Shown here: one piece after another, positions 1-13,200 of the stretch | How positions within the stretch are numbered: the first letter of the stretch is position 1 | Layout: each line of letters starts with the position of its first letter | Assembly (NCBI GenBank): GCA_020650975.1 | Contig: JAIPMN010185006.1 | Span: forward strand, 1 to 27,193 | Source: Apostichopus californicus | Lineage: Eukaryota; Echinodermata; Holothuroidea; Aspidochirotida; Stichopodidae | Reading direction: 5' to 3' | DNA length: 27,193 nucleotides | Made by a program: the position numbers and the translations under genes | Notes under the pieces: generated by a model | The model's input: the letters and a program-made list of their open reading frames with translations, nothing else | The model's database searches: none | What the model was told of the DNA's origin: nothing

Positions 1-1059
1 ATGCGGGGTTAAGGGAGGGTGGGAGGGGCTGAGAGGGGGAGAAGAGGTCGAATTGGGAAAAGTTCGCGTGCGACCAGTTCTGTCATATTAGGTACTTTTG
101 CAATATGTCCCATTTCCCAAACAATTTTAACCATGGTAATGGAACTGTGATGAATGTTTCCGAATCCAAATTGAACATTTTATTCCTTAATTCCATCCGC
201 AAAGTTGTTGAAGGGATAGTCAACTTAAAACATGAACTTGATATATTGAAGAGAAAGTTCTGGTGACATGGCATATATGTTAAGTTCTTAGTTCTGATGT
301 CACCCGGTACCAACCCCTACTCCTGAATGTGATTTTTCAAACTAATTTTCTCGTTGCATACAGTGACGTCGACATCCGAAAACGGCTGCAAATTGATCAT
401 ACAAATGTGACTTGGAGATGCTAAAAGGTCTTATAATTGTACACAATACGAGTAATTGTAAATGTTATCTTGATGAAGGACAATAAATTGCGCACGGGTC
501 TCACTAGATTCGTCTGCTATGATATTCCATCTGTTTAAGCGTATTGCAATAACAGTTTCCAGTCTTCTTTTTATGATAACGGTCAATTATCATTCCAGAG
601 TCCAGTAAGGTATAATCACTGATTGTGAGTAAGTTAATACATAACTCTTCACTACGTACCGTAGCAGCATACTCTTCATCTGTTTTCTCCCTTGTAGTAC
701 CAAAGTGCTGTAAATTAGTAACAAGAAAGACGAAATCAGATCAGCATTGAGTTTGCGCGAAATGAAGTGTTTTGGTTCTGATGGCTGTTGTGTGATTTGC
801 TCAGTCTTGTTAATTGCCCCTTTTTTAGTCTTCTTTCTTCACTTATCCATTTAGTTAACATTCATGTAAGATGTAAGACTGGCCATATATTAAATGCCAA
901 GACTCAAAGACCATCACTCAAGAAAAGTGGAACAAATAGTCTTCTAGGTGATTTCCATTCCAAAAAATATACATTGTAGTGAACAGTGAAATAAAATTCT
1001 ACAATAAACATCCCCAGCCATGATATCTCTGATGTTTTATCTTATTGCTTATTGCGCTC
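1..1059. other. Downstream flank, no supported gene
   Basis: AT-rich. A minus-strand frame at 83-313 has an acceptor-like start but no convincing homology to the LRR modules. There is a G-rich start (1-50). Possible receptor 3' UTR or downstream intron; nothing further can be supported. Confidence 0.4.
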
Positions 1060-1175
1060 TTATTGCTTTATACGGGCAGACAAGGGACTTATTGCACGAC
1101 ACTGACGAGAGTTAAATGTTCAATTAACTTTAATACTGTATGGATGAGAGAAGAAATAAACCACTTTGAACTCAC

Positions 1176-1231
1176 CTTCCATTGACCAGATTGAAGGTTG
1201 AGGTCATACACTTTGGTGGTCCACCATGTGA
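1176..1231 (-). CDS. Exon 14: third exon of LRR module 2
   Basis: 56 nt, phase 1 in, phase 0 out: (V)TWWTTKVYDLNLQSGQWK then GTGAGT. It parallels exon 11. The acceptor is 'tgttcctcttaattccag'. What follows is not settled: reading through the donor adds about 29 codons (VSSKWFISSLIH...) before a TAA near 1090, whereas splicing 74 bases on to the acceptor at 1102 gives a 13-codon tail ending in TAA at 1060. Further exons may also lie beyond the window. Confidence 0.75.
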
Positions 1232-4200
1232 CTGGAATTAAGAGGAACAATGTACAAAATAGTATCGAATAAAAAATAATTCGTTCCTGGTAGATACATT
1301 ATTGGCCCTAAAGTAAAGGGCAGGGTAAATAGTTTACATGAACTCGGAACTAAGCATATCAAAGTCTTATTTGTTTATGTAAAGAAAAATACATCTTAAA
1401 ATATCAGTTACTGACGTTTTACTGTAGCGTAAAATCGTGTCGAAGACAACATTGGGGAATTTGTCATTCGGTGTTTCATCACTTAGATATACAGTACTAG
1501 TAACAATTATTTTCGTTAAACAATCAACTTTGAAAGATAAGCAGTTCTTTTTATGGAAAAATAAATATTAGTTGACCTTGAATGTTGCTGACAATCTTAG
1601 TTGAACAGGAGACGGTGGATTTTGTTAGAATAAAACTCATTAGTAACAGGAAGGATATACAGATTTTACAATGCTATAATACATTGGGTGACAGGAAGTC
1701 TTATTAGCAAAAATGTGTACTTTTTGTATGAAATTGAAATTATGAAAATATATTTTTTGAAAGACAAGAAACTCAATTAAGTAAAAAAGAATAATACGTG
1801 ACACAGGAGGAAAAACTGGCAATGGCGCTGTTAATGCTGTGCTGAGTGGCACAGATACGTCTGAACATTTTGTAGTTTTGTTAAAAACCGCTGGCACTCA
1901 AAATACGTTAGTATACAGTGATGACGTCAGGATGCGTGTAGTTGTTAACTTACAGGTAAAACACCTCTCAATGACGTTCTACATGTTCTACAATACATGT
2001 TGGCGATATTTTTGTTTTACCTTTTGTAAATATCTAACCCTACTGTTACGATTAACGTCTTTTCCTTTATTAGTTATTGTATATACAAAGAGGATTCGAA
2101 TTCTTGTACCAAACATACTAAGCAAGACAGCATCATATATATGGCTTGGGAGGAATAGGGTGTGTAGTGACATAAGAAGTAGTAATTCAATAGTCGTCTT
2201 CCGGTGAATATGTTCAGGTCTGTCATGTTTGTATTACTGGGGAACCAGATTCATTATATAGCCATCTTGTATTTGGTGATAGTCCCAGTGTGTATTAAAC
2301 AGCCAAAAGTACAACAGGAACTTGGCGGCATGATTGGCTTCTGACAATTACCATTGATAATATTTGTTAACGACTATGGATCATTCGTGAGCCCTGAAAT
2401 ATCAGCAATTACCATTACCAAAACAGCGTCCAACATATATAAAGTGATTCGCTGACTCCATCGGTGTCTACGTAAGATGTCCTATTGATAAGCTTAATTG
2501 TCGTTGTGTTTTGAATATTCAATATATGATTTACATTAATCACTAAAATAGTCTGATTGAGGTGAACTGATCACTCATCCAGGGTTACCAATGAAACACA
2601 GTGTTATTTACTTCAATGAATGAATGTATTAACCATGAAGTATCAGATCATGACGTTAATGTATACACATGATAATACTGATCAATCAATATATGTTACC
2701 TGAGCTTTTATATATTTTACCTTTCACATTCCTTGACTTTAATATTGACGGAATAGACTTAGCAGGGATAGACTGAGGTAACAGACACCACTTGAACCTA
2801 CAAAATAAAGAAGAAAACGATCAGGTCAATCATGTGATTATTAAATCAAATGAAATCATTAAAACCCTGTTTTTATCAACTGGCTGCAACAAACTCTCAA
2901 TTAAAACACAGAAGAAAATACTTTTTTCCTATACTTGCTACATCATTGTTGAACCAAAACTTCGTGGTCATGTGAGCGCTTCACGCTTCACGCGTTATAC
3001 GTTATTTCATTTTTTTTTATTCTGTTTCAGAAAACCAACAACAATGCTGTCCATTACCTGGACTATTCAAGCGCTATTTCAATGAATTAAATGGTTTCGT
3101 TAAGAAATAAGATTGATGGGAAAGTATTTAATATACAAATCCTATTTTTCACTTTGCTAATTTGCTAATTGTTATCCTATGTTTGATCGAAACTCTTTTC
3201 CGTTGTATAACATTTCCCAGTCATTTTTCGTTATTCATTGACTGATATAATGGACTGATACCGTGATGTTTTATAGGAAAACGTTTCTTGCAACGAAAAT
3301 GATTGGTAAATTGCAGGTGCATTAATACTGGGGTTGTTCTCCTCCACCATAAGTGACATTGTGACATAGCGACAGTCACCGGGACAGTTTCCGTCAATCG
3401 GAACATGTCTACTTGTTCCGACAGAATAATGTAACGGATAAAATGTGAGAGCAATCAGGGTGTCACCATTCGGGGAGGCAGGTGGGGGGGGGGGGAGGTA
3501 AAAATCATTTTTCGTCTCGTCATATCGATTGTTGGGGAAGCAGTTGCGTTTGACATCATTACGTTTATACAAGAAAAAACGGGATTTTCGAAAGTTTGTC
3601 ATGTCGAGGTTCCATCCAGGCTACCAGGTAGAATGATGGTCGCCCGTTTTGCCGGGATGAAATTGTTACTTTCTGTGTACACGTATATATTGACGTACCG
3701 TTACGAGAATAGTTACAAATCGTACCATTTTTGATTGTAAATCTTAGGCACAAACATATCATTTCTGCAATATCAGATCATCACTAGCAGTGCGTGTGCA
3801 AGAAACTTGGTATTGACTGACTGCGCGTGTTCTGCTTGCCACTTCTGATGTTGAATCTCACAGTATCCACATTTTGTCTGGAAACTTTGTTGTTTTATCT
3901 CGTTATTTGGCATTACATATAAGAAATTATGGACAAAATCAGTTCTTGTTTTAATATTGTTTGAATACTTCGAAATTTTGACTGATTATAAGAGTAAACA
4001 ATAATGGCTGGAATGTTTATTTCTTCATAGTAAGTGTTAGCATCCATGATACTTGACGTAGGAGAATGGGTTATGTAAGGTTCGAGACCCTGTGTTGGGA
4101 CAAACAAAGACTTTTGTCGGACAAAAGTGCCTACAGCAGCATACAGTCATGCACCTGGTAATTTGGAAAATTTGTTATAAGAAGAATCAATTTCAACCAG

Positions 4201-7200
4201 TCGAAATGTAGGTTTCATAATTTTGGAGGATGTACGAAGTTGTGAGAAAAACATTGAAATTTTCTAATATAAGAAGCTAAAACATTCCGAAAAAGTTCTT
4301 CAAAGTGAAAATCAGGTACCTGTAATGGAACGTGTAGAACTGCAATGCAATGATTGATAGAAAGAGTTGTTATGCACACGACGAATGTGCGGTTAAATAT
4401 GCAGCTGAATGTGCGGCTGAATGTGCGGCTGAATGTACGGCAAACAGATTGGTTCACTGATCTCAAATCGCTACAACGTTTTCTCTCTCGCTCCTAATTG
4501 ACATAAGCGGTCTCTTCTTCGGCTTTATGTTCACAACTCCGCTATCCAGGGAATAGCTAGCAATATTGATCTTCTCGATGACGATTCGGGTGAAAAGATC
4601 CAGTTTGAGTTGCCAAACCCGTACTTGTTGTATATTATTAAAACAAGTAAAGTGGCAGAAAACGCAGATTTACGAGAGCGGTTAACGGTGCATGCGTATC
4701 TTCAACGAGTAACTGATACTGGAATATTTAACGCATTTTACCTTTACTGTCTTGTAAAAATGAAGGAAACAGACATTCAGCAGGGGGGGGGGGGCTTTTT
4801 TTAGCTTCTGGGTGAGTTTGATTTCCAAACAATAGTTACTTAACACTAAGCCTAATAAACGCACCGGTAAGTGTATATGACGCATTGCTCATACTTTATT
4901 ATTTAATACTCTTCAATGTGGAATCTCGTAGTTTTTCTGTGTCGATTTTCAATTAATGAAAAGCTGACCAAGGTCTTAGAAAATCAGTTTAATTTGAGAT
5001 GCGGAAATTACCTCGTTTGACATAATGGACTAAACCTTTGTTTAATCCCCTTTTTTCAGAAATCAAAGCAAGCAGTAAAGCTGTTATAAACCCCAACTAT
5101 AAGAGCCGTGAAAATCGTATCATTTTTTAGTTTTTTGGATGAAAGTTCTAAAACTTAGACATGAACAGTAAGTATAAAAGTTTTAATTACAAGGAAGAAA
5201 AGGGATTTTCAGGCTAAAATGTTGAATTTTCGACTCAAAATGTCGAACTTTTCTACATTTATTGTTAAAATTACAACCTTTACCTGGTAACTTATACTAA
5301 TCTTAAACACATGAAACAAAATGTAACTAAGTCAGCATACTCTAGGTATACATGTGTTTTCTTTTGGAACATTGCTGAATCTTCAAGAAACACGTTGACA
5401 TTATGGAGTAGAAATTTCAAGGAACAAGAATAAATGTTGGTATGAAATATATTACGAGAATAAATTGGATTTGTGTATCTTAAAATATGAACTTACGGTC
5501 AAAAGAAGGGAGTCGCTATTTCCAACGTGGAAAAAACGACACTAAATTGAAATTTAAGTTGGTGCTAATCAAAAGATCGGAAATGTTAAGATAAAGAGTG
5601 TAAAGTTGCATTGTAGGCCCTACGAACTCGGCCATTTAAAAGACACAATCAATGTTTGTATGGAACAATACGCCGGTTTTCCGTTCTCTTACGTATAAAT
5701 ACAGCCAATAGCAATATCTCTAATAATACACTCTAAAAACAACCTGGTGAAAATTCCCTGGTTAACAATTTGCTAACATTATCCTGGTTATTGGCTACGT
5801 TAGTTAACATCGTCCTGGTTACGCTCCATCCGTCCTGGCGTAAACTTGATCTTAACATAACCCTGGTGAAAATAGATTATTTGCATATTGCAATCCTCGC
5901 CTCTGATTGGTTGGTAGTCGCGACTCAAGACGTTCGATCTAGCAGCTTCCTACGACGACAATCGCAAGCTGGAGAAACTTTCAAATACAACGAAGAAATG
6001 TGCAAATAACCATCTAATTATTGTAGATAACGAAGTCAAATTCTTGCTAGATCAATGGTGTATGAGTAACCTTAAATCAGTGTTTAAATGTAAAGGTGAA
6101 ATACCGGGATCATGTCGATTTTGTCATTTCTATGATACAGTCAGTACGCGCGATATTGAAGTATAACCTAACGCTAGCCCTTAGGCTTACGATGTTAGGC
6201 TAGGCCAGATTAATTCCCTGATGTAGTAAATACACTGTACTGGCTATGAGATAGTATATGCTTGTATTTGTATAGTAAGTACCTTCACTTCAGGACTAGG
6301 CCTAAGTCTAAACCTAATTAAGTATATTCCTACTGTGTGTCATACTCAAGGCAAGACCTTCCCTAATTAATGGCCGCTTCTAGTGACTACTTCCACCAAA
6401 TTCGAGTAATTGTGGTGTACGGTAGCTTCTGAGGGCACACCTAATCAAAGCCACACATTTATAGTGAAATTATGCATAGACAATTGTGCTCTTGGGTCAG
6501 TACACTTTAGTCTTAGACTCTTAGTCTTAGGCTTGCCTTCGCTTTTAAAAGACTAGGCCTAGGCTGTACTACTAGTGGTCTACATGTTCGGGAAATGGCT
6601 ATTAGTGATTGCCGACAGTGAAAGAAGAGATTGCTTAAAATTGCAAGTGATGCATTTATTGTAGTGGCCTAGATAAACCTCTGAGTGTAAAACTTACCCA
6701 GGCTAGGCTATAACCAGTTAAGCTATATTAGTAAATTTAGGTTACATGCATTGATAATGTGAAATTTAATTTAAAAAATGATAATTTTGTACTATTCATC
6801 TATAAAAACCAAGAATCTTGTGTATGGTTAATCTCAATATAGACTATACTTCAATGTAAATGGGGGGGGGGGGGACTTGTTTGTCAAACTTAAAACAAAT
6901 TTTGGCTGAAATTAATTAGGCTAAGCCTACCCATGCAATTATATAGGTATAGCCTAGGCCTAGTCACAAATAAGTTTTATCCACATGAGAAATGTAAAAA
7001 TGAAACACCACATAACTAGGTCACAGCTTTGCACTCCTAATGTTATAAGCCTCAGACTATAAAACAAATGAGTTTTATTACATCTCATGTTGTTCTTATT
7101 CTACAATTATACTCCCCAGAGGTAGGTTTTGAAGCACTGTCAGTGAGGCAGATTATATTTCCATATTATGCACAGCAGATCATGAATTGGTGTAAATCTC

Positions 7201-10200
7201 AATAAACTGAACTGCCCATAGCAGAGACTCCTTATAGCATTGATTTTCTGAACATTAAAAAAGGGACACATTTACAGTAAGGCATATTATGTTTCCATAT
7301 ATATATCACAGCAGATCATGAAATTGGTGTAAATCTCAATAAACCGAACTGCCCATAACAGTTTTCCTTATGGCATTGATTTTCTGAACATTCAAAGAGG
7401 GACACATATACAGTTTTCATGGGAGAGAATTTTGTATAGATACAAACTGATAAGTACTTAAACGTGGTACAAAACTCAAAGACCGTTAATGTAATTGATT
7501 TTGTTTTACTTTGAAACTACTTCTAACAAAGGTGACCGGCTTCTGTTAGGTGCAGAAATAAATAACTCTTTCTGCTGTTATGTGTTATTTTGTTTGGCAG
7601 AAATGGAAGATTTTTCCAAGAGGAGCTAACAACCATGACAGAGTACAAGAAACACACAACCTTGAGCCTTCCATTACCGTACTTGCAAACTACAAGAAAT
7701 ATCTGTAGGCTGCAGTTTACTTAGCCCTATGATGGTAAGTGTTGTTCAATGTAATTGCAACTGAATACTGTTGAGTATTACTATTAAGTAAAATATCTCT
7801 ATACACAAATTGAGCAACTACAACTCATACCATCAAGTCAAAAGTCCAACCCAAAAATGAGTTGCAAGGTGATTGATACCATGTATAAGTTATGCATGTA
7901 GAGGTCAATTGAGGTCATTACGATCATTGCAATATATCACTATCTCGATCATACTTCCATACACTTCCTCCTATTAAAGTGTTAAAAGATATCGATTTAT
8001 CTTTGCACAAGATTGATCTCTTACTCTCTGCAAATTGTGGAAGCATAACTTGAAGCCACTGCGAAGTCATCAATTTTATATTAGATGAATTTTCTTGTGA
8101 TAGTGAAATTCAGTTAAATTATCTTAGTATCTTAGAAATTTCAAAACAGAAAGGCCAAATCAGGACTGTACAACATTTAATTGTACACTATTCTAAGCAT
8201 ATCCTACATTCTGTATTGCAGATGGCAAGTCTCTGACTTGTAGTTTTATTTCTCCATGGTATAAACAAAAAGTGTGACCATGGCCTTCAGTAAGTGTCAG
8301 TCCTTTTTAAAAATTGTTGTCATAGAGCAGTGAGATTCCTTGGCTATCTTGGAAGGGAGGGGGGGGGGGGAGGGGAAGGTTGGGAGAAGATGTAAACTCT
8401 CAGTGAATGTTATTTTACTGTATCAAATTTAAACAATTTCACAAATCTTTTGTTGCAGATGAACTTGGCATTTTCTCTTGTCACTCTGTTGTTTTGGGGA
8501 ATTTCAACATCGAAGGGTGCAAGGGTGCATCCTTGCAATCATTCATACATGTAAAACAAGTAAGTTTTATTTTTTGAGATTTATGTTTAATCTACATGGA
8601 ATTGTGCTAGCTGATAGCCCACTGATTATTGGTAAAGTGGAACCAGTTTAGATCTGTAAGGAAATTAAGGAAATTGAACAATTCATTTACTGAGATGTGA
8701 GCCAGAAGCAACAGGACTTTGCAAAGCATGGTAACAAATTTGTCTAAAGCGAAGAGAAAATTGCTTGATAGAGAGCTTTCAGTGCTCCTACCTTCATCTA
8801 CCATAAAATGGCAACAGAAACAATGTTGAACCAGTATCACACCCTTTGGTTTGACTATAGGCTAAGTGCTGTAAATAACACTATTGACTCATTTTGCTCC
8901 AAGCGACTATCGTGTAATGCACATTTACACATTTGACCTTCGCCTATTATGCAATTGGTATGTCAAGTTCACCAACACAGGCTGTGTGTACTTAAATCTC
9001 CATTTTCTTGTTTGTCAAAAAAGATCCTAGGAAACGACCGTGAAGAATCTTTAATTGTCTGCCAACACAGTCTGTTACTGCACTTGCTATAAAAGACAGG
9101 CTAATGCAATTTATTCCTTTTCTACAACTGAAACTGATTTAAAAATAAGGTTTTCAAAAAGTTTGGCACAAACAAGTAGACTGAAGAAAGCGATTAATCT
9201 TCTTTTTCATTCTAGTTCGTTAACACACCATTTAATACTTTAATTGTTTCATTCCTTTCCTAGATTGGTCCAACTGGAAGAGGTGAAAATGAGAAATTGA
9301 GAGAGGCTACCAAGTAACACAGCTTTGCAGTAGTAGAAGGATGTCTTTGGCTTGGATGATCAAGAATGTGATTGTAGCTGTTTTTATGAGAAACAATTTG
9401 ATGTTTTGCATTTCAATTCATCTCTTTGTCCACAATTGATAATACCTGTTGGTACAATTTCAATGAAACTTGCATAGATGGCCTGTGATGAAGAGACATG
9501 TGGAAGTGCTCAGGAATTTTATGTCAAAGGTCATTTAGGGGTCGGTTTAGTTAATTGTTTGGAAACGCTTCTTCCTGAGTCCACGGACGGACATGTGGAT
9601 GTATGCAAAACGAGGTGAAATATTTCATGATATTAACCAGGATAGTATTAGCATCAACCAGGAAATGTTGGTTAATTTGACCGGGAAAAAGGTGGAACAT
9701 TCTGTGATATTAACCAGGATAGTATTAGCACCAACCAGGAAATGTTGTTTAATTTAAATAGAAAGGGTTGAAACATTCTGTGATATTAACCAGGATAGTA
9801 TTAGCACCAACCAGGAAAAGTGGTAAATTTGACCAGGAAAGAGGTGGAACATTTTATGATATTAACCAGGATAGTATTAGCACCAACCAGGAAATGTTGG
9901 TTAATTTAGGTGAAATATTTCATGATCTTAACCAGGATGTATTAGCATCGACCAGGAAATGTTGGTTAATATCACCAGGAATGAGGATAACTACCCATTG
10001 ATATTAACCAGGACAGTGTCAAATTTCACCACGAAATTTAACCAGGCTTTCCTGGTTATATCTACCAGGATTTTGTTAAAATCTCATTCACCAGGCCACT
10101 TGGTGAAAACAACCAGGATATATGGTAGCATATAAACGCAACTCCTGGTGAAAATTTCACCAGGAACAAATACCTATGCATTATTAACTATGTTCTTGGC

Positions 10201-13200
10201 TTTCAAATATTTACACCGGAATAATATTGTCTATTCAAAGCACTGTAGCTCAAACACTAGATATACTCGAACCCGGATAGTAACCGGACACAAAGTCTGT
10301 ATAAAAAGACTGTAATGTGCATAGATACTAAATGTTATCATACCCAATGTATTTGTCCTGAAGTTATCTGTACGATTGTAAGGATACTGTACTATATATG
10401 GAAGGATACTAAACTCTCTATAGAGTGATTGTAAGGATACTATACTCTCTATGGATGTGTTGTACAGATACGTGTTGATACCATACTCATTGTCATACTT
10501 ACAATAGCTCCTCTAACATATGTGACTGTTGTACAAACTTCAATATGTCAACAAACTCTGTCTCTGTCATTTCTCTTCCTTCCTCTGTAGCTATCACTAC
10601 CATCTTTACCGATACTGGACATGACAGACTCATCCCTGAATGGAGGATGATGCTACCATAACTGAAGGACTCGACCAGATGCAGACAGTGGATGGGAATC
10701 TGAAGGAAGGGAAGACAATTCAAGAAATTATTATAGCAATGATTCCAGGATATATCGACTAAGTATTATACACTGATCGATAACACACAGGTCTTAAATT
10801 TCTCTCAGTACTGACATATTACAAAATATTATTTTTTAATTGAAATTGTTAGAAACATAATTGTAACTAAAACCAAAATTGTTAAGTATTTTTAATCGTT
10901 GGCATACGAGTGACACTCTTTAAGAATTACATATTTAAAGAGTAGTATACGCAGCCGATTCACACAGAGAACACATTCACTACTGTAAATCTTAAACGTT
11001 TTGTACCGAAATAAAAACTGGATTGTGCTGACAAATCTGATAAATCGGTAGCATGTGCTATTAGGATTACAGTAAGAACTTAAGATTAGTGTAATCCCAT
11101 CAAACTGGATTTGTTGGGATTACACATACCCCCAGTTATTACTGTAGTCCTAATAGCACATGCTACCGATTTATAGCACGATCCAGATTTTACTTTGGAA
11201 CAAAACTTTCAGATCTACAGTATATATAACTGTGTTCTCTATGTGTGTATCGGGTGTTATACGATATATGATTATCCAGGTTTTCGTACACCCAGTAATT
11301 TCGTTTTTAACGATATTAATTTACTCATTACATTAGACCATAATTTTGCAAATTCGACTTCAACATATTGGCGATGGTGAAGTCTTTAAAATTATATATC
11401 TTCACAGCGACTAGTTGGAATTGTTACGCTTTATTGAAAATAGTTTAATCGACTTAAATATTAGACGTGTATTGGTTGGTGTTCATCATGGAGATGCTAG
11501 AACAGTGAGGAAAAAAATGACATAAAGTACAATGGCCTGTCGGGACCTTCATTTTCACTGAAATTCGTTTTCTCAACATTATTTCAGCCTATAGCCGCTG
11601 TCTTTCCTTCTTTGACCTTTGGCACCTGAACTTTAATTATGTGACATCATTAATCACACAGACACTACAACACAAACTTATACACATACCCAACAGGTTT
11701 GACGTTCCTTAGCAGTACGGTTTAGGAGTTCGCAACGAACATACAAACAAGCAGACACACATTACTTTATGACTCCCGCTTCCTCCCGCAAAAAGATAAG
11801 TTCAACCTAATGGTACCCCCCGTCACCCCCCCCCCCTCGTTAAGACAGACCAGTGAAGTGAGTTTCAGTTCAGTATCTAAAGTATAATACTAATGTTACA
11901 ATAAAATGATCGATAGAGTACAATATCTCATTCCCAGTACACCACATGTAGGGATAAGATAACGACTTACTTAAACGAAGTCTACTTTAAGCTAGAACGT
12001 GACACTACGTGCGTCTTCATAAAGGCCCGTAAAATGATGTCCAAATATTTCATAAACTTAAACAAATGGATTCATACAGTAAGTCGAACTTCCATCGCTA
12101 TTGGTTTTTTTTTCTATATATAACCATGGAGATCCTCTCTTCATACGTATAAAACAAATCATCTAAGTTTAATGACTCATTTCTTTATTCGTGTGATCCA
12201 AATTTATGGAATTTACAGAATTTAATGATTGAAGCTCAAGATCTATCAAGAGCAAAACATAATTTAACAATATTTTAACTATTATACTGTCCTCATGACA
12301 AAAGTAATGTAAAAAATAAATAAAACATCTAAACGTATTCTTTGACTGTAGATGATCATTCCATTTCAGCCGATTGGTTCATCTTTAGATCCGACTCATG
12401 TCTCAATCAGTCATCCTGGCCCCTCCTAATTTGTCGGATTTATCTACTGATTTGTTGTCTTGGAATTGGTGCTGATTGCAGAGACGAAATACCTTAATCT
12501 TTTCTTTAATTTGAATGAACGTTCTTCTAGTAGACTTATTAGGTTTCAACCACGTCTATTCTCGTCTCTGTCATACTCAGTCATAGTTATCATATATGCG
12601 TCATAACCGGCTTGTTAGTATGTCACTGTTCTGAGTACAATCTTTATCGTATGAATTTCTGTAATTAGTTTCGTAATGTCTTAGTATGTTATGTGTCAAT
12701 TAGCTTGTTTCACAATTGTACCACACAAATACAAGTGAGGACTCAATTCATAAAGGTTACGCCTATCTTTGTCTCATTAATGGTTAGCTGGTTTTCTAGT
12801 GGCGCATTACCGACGCATAGTGAGGGCAGCACAACAACTATATGTTAAATACTTGAAATACTATTTTTACATATAATTATTTACTAATATATTAATATTT
12901 TATATACGAGGCCTATTTCGTATCATATGTTCGCACAATTATCCGAAGTTAAGCATCCGTCTTAAAAAAAAACCCAGCTAGTATTTGTAGAGGGGGTTGG
13001 AGACTAGTCTAATGTGAGGTAGTGCTCAGCGAACCACTGGCTAGTTATTGGCATGTACTCTTTGGCATACTTTTTGTTCGACTACGCGGCGCCCCTTCTA
13101 AGGCGCTTGCTTGATTGTTACGTAGGCCCTATATGTTCTTTCTTTGTTCCATTCATTCAGAAATCACATTGCATTACTTTCGGCAGCAGCCATATTGTTT

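Larger units (their letters stand above)
5743..10164 (+). mobile_element. DNA-transposon-like element with long inverted subterminal repeat arrays
   Basis: The left end starts CCTGGTGAAAATT and carries repeated CCTGGTTA-type motifs (about 5757, 5782, 5814, 5832, 5861). The right end carries the same motif in inverse orientation (AACCAGGA), many times between 9635 and 10120, and closes on TTTCACCAGG. The terminal 10 or so bases are inverted copies. The element is flanked on both sides by AACAA (5738-5742 and 10165-10169), a plausible 5-bp target duplication. No transposase is recognisable, so it is probably non-autonomous. It lies inside the intron between exons 12 and 13 of the receptor gene. 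The class is undetermined; the right terminus is itself a palindrome, so its exact edge is ambiguous. Confidence 0.65.

Noticed and set aside
83..313. Minus-strand frame considered as a further or final LRR exon
   Set aside because: It has an AG at a plausible place and a phase-0 start, but lacks the C-L, H-x-L-x-x-L or G-x-W signatures of the modules.
1800..1952. Plus-strand frame containing GGKTGNG, resembling a GTPase P-loop, ending at CAG|GTAAAA
   Set aside because: The essential Lys-Ser/Thr after the last Gly of the loop is absent (Ala-Val instead), there is a stop just upstream and no acceptor, and no second GTPase motif follows. At best a degraded exon.
3231..3602. Minus-strand frame with a proline run
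   Set aside because: The proline run is just the translated G homopolymer at 3484-3495; the rest shows no motif.
4215..4466. Minus-strand frame with repeated S-R-T-F
   Set aside because: Produced by the 12-bp minisatellite, not by a protein-coding constraint.
5770..6009. Plus-strand frame with hydrophobic start at the left end of the element
   Set aside because: It is the translation of the CCTGGTTA subterminal repeats and has no ATG start.
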